Part shown: in pieces, positions 4,474-5,404 of the stretch | Position numbering within the stretch: the first letter of the stretch is position 1 | Layout: each line of letters starts with the position of its first letter | From: Anaerolineaceae bacterium | GTDB taxonomy: Bacteria > Chloroflexota > Anaerolineae > Anaerolineales > Anaerolineaceae | Reading direction: 5' to 3' | Assembly (NCBI GenBank): GCA_003446605.1 | Contig: DMDF01000167.1 | Location: forward strand, 1-5,404 | DNA length: 5,404 nucleotides | Translations under genes and position numbers: made by a program | Notes under the pieces: generated by a model | What the model saw: the letters and a program-made list of their open reading frames with translations, nothing else | Told to the model about the DNA's origin: nothing | The model's database searches: none

Positions 4474-5316
4474 ATGAAATACGCATCATTCTCGTTTACA
4501 AGTAAAGACGGTTTGACGTTACAAGGGCGTGCATGGCTTTCACACCACAGCCGGGCAAAGGGAATCATATACCTTCTTCACGATCTTGGCGAACATTCTG
4601 CCTATTTTTCACATGTAGCAGAATTATTTTCCGAAAATCACTATCACTTCGTTGCACTCGACCTGAGAGGTCACGGACTTTCAGAGGGAAAACCGGGGCA
4701 CTCGCCCAGTTATATTCACCTGATGAATGATATTCAAAATTTTATTCAGGTTTCAAGTGAAAAGCTTAACGCAGCAAAGCTACCATCAATCCTGTATGGC
4801 CATGGGCTTGGGGCTAATCTTGCCATAAATTATATCTTGAGACGACAGCCAAATATTACTGGTGTGATCGCAACCAGTCCCATGCTTTCGCTTCCCTTTA
4901 AAGTCACTAAATCTAAAGCCGCAGCCTTGAAAATTCTGGCAAATATCTTTCCAAGGTTCAAAATGAATAATCACATTAATGATAAACCTCTTTCGAGGGA
5001 TTTAGCAGTTGTACAGGCGCATAAAGAAGATGTTTACAATCACAAGCGTCTTACTGCTCGTTTAGCTTTAGACATTTTTCAAAGCAGCAATTATGCCATT
5101 GCAAACGCCCACAAGTGGAAAATACCCATGTTGTTGATGCACGGTTCTGATGATCATATTTGCCCCCCTTCGATAAGCCGTGAATTTGCACAGAAAGCAG
5201 GCAGGCTTGCAGAGCTTGTTATCCTGGAAAATTTTTATCATGAAATCCACGATGACATCCACAAAGAGCTTGTCATTAAAAAAATGCTTGATTGGGTTGG
5301 AAAGGAAATCCAATAA
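4474..5316 (+). CDS. Alpha/beta hydrolase, lysophospholipase/monoacylglycerol lipase-like, lacking the nucleophile serine
   Basis: This 280-residue protein has the Hydrolase_4 (monoglyceride lipase-like) fold pattern. It shows an oxyanion-hole segment LHDLGEHSAYF (35-45), VALDLRGHGLSEGKPGHSPS (60-79), the nucleophile elbow LYGHGLGANLAINYILRR (107-124), the acid motif MHGSDDHICPP (222-232, D227 in the usual place) and the histidine motif FYHEIHD (254-260, H256). Normal relatives have GHSLGG or GHSMGG at the elbow; here the Ser position is G111 (codon ggg), so a standard Ser-Asp-His triad cannot form. The frame is otherwise intact. ATG 4474 is chosen over TTG 4471 because GTGGG lies at a normal distance upstream. 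The length and remaining motifs argue for a folded protein, either a non-enzymatic relative or one with altered chemistry. There is no signal peptide, so it is cytoplasmic. Confidence 0.9.
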   Translation: MKYASFSFTSKDGLTLQGRAWLSHHSRAKGIIYLLHDLGEHSAYFSHVAELFSENHYHFVALDLRGHGLSEGKPGHSPSYIHLMNDIQNFIQVSSEKLNAAKLPSILYGHGLGANLAINYILRRQPNITGVIATSPMLSLPFKVTKSKAAALKILANIFPRFKMNNHINDKPLSRDLAVVQAHKEDVYNHKRLTARLALDIFQSSNYAIANAHKWKIPMLLMHGSDDHICPPSISREFAQKAGRLAELVILENFYHEIHDDIHKELVIKKMLDWVGKEIQ

Positions 5317-5333
5317 GCCGTTCTTGTTCAATC

Positions 5334-5362
5334 TTGACCCATCTCATGTCAACGACTAAAAT
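5334..5362 (+). promoter_or_regulatory. Near-consensus sigma-70-type promoter for a gene beyond the right edge
   Basis: TTGACC (5334-5339), exactly 17 bases, then TAAAAT (5357-5362): five of six matches in each box with ideal spacing, and the best promoter in the window. It starts 18 bases after the hydrolase stop and points right, where no open frame of note begins before the window ends. TTGAC (5334-5338) and GTCAA (5348-5352) form an inverted repeat over the -35 and spacer, a possible repressor site. Confidence 0.6.
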
Positions 5363-5404
5363 AGAGTTGTCAATAAAATAAGCACGTCAATACTCGAAAT
5401 CTCA

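Noticed and set aside
5068..5331. Minus-strand open frame of 87 codons under the hydrolase 3' end
   Set aside because: It is antisense to the acid and histidine motifs of the hydrolase, with no upstream signals.
5348..5390. Three GTCAA copies considered as a short direct-repeat array
   Set aside because: The unit is only 5 bases and the spacings (21 and 17) are uneven; there is no CRISPR-like or iteron regularity.

Overview
The window looks like ordinary chromosomal sequence from a moderately AT-rich member of the Chloroflexota, probably an Anaerolineae-like lineage. This is inferred from remembered family resemblance: the style of the ECF sigma factor, the pair of Tic20/DUF4870-type membrane proteins, the bacterial ComB-type phosphatase and the lysophospholipase-like hydrolase all resemble Anaerolineae proteins. 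No phage, transposon, CRISPR, tRNA or rRNA signal was found, and no gap between genes exceeds 300 bases.

Layout. At the left edge, on the minus strand, lies the N-terminal third of methionyl-tRNA formyltransferase (fmt, 1-365, running off the window). Divergent from it are two DUF4870/Tic20-like small membrane protein genes (489-827 and 985-1479, plus strand), separated by a textbook intrinsic terminator (850-880). Next is a small mycoredoxin/glutaredoxin-like gene with its own promoter and a TTG start (1561-1851). Its stop codon overlaps the stop codon of a convergent gene.

The minus strand from 3534 down to 1848 reads as one operon: an ECF sigma factor, a DegV/FakB-type fatty-acid-binding protein, and a small single-pass membrane protein. 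The gaps between them are 12 and 13 bases. Upstream of it, also on the minus strand, is a 2-phosphosulfolactate phosphatase (ComB) family gene (3640-4335, GTG start). An AT-rich divergent spacer with a 16-bp interrupted palindrome follows. Last comes a plus-strand alpha/beta hydrolase (4474-5316) whose expected nucleophile serine is a glycine. A near-consensus promoter at 5334-5362 points to another gene beyond the right edge.

How the genes may work together. The only clear functional unit is the sigma / DegV / membrane protein operon. A sigma factor, a lipid-binding protein and a membrane protein translated back to back suggest an envelope- or lipid-responsive regulatory module, but this is inference from layout. 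The other genes appear to be independent units. The points most worth a second look are the hydrolase with a missing nucleophile, the redox protein with a CGDT active site in place of CxxC, and the small membrane protein next to the sigma factor.
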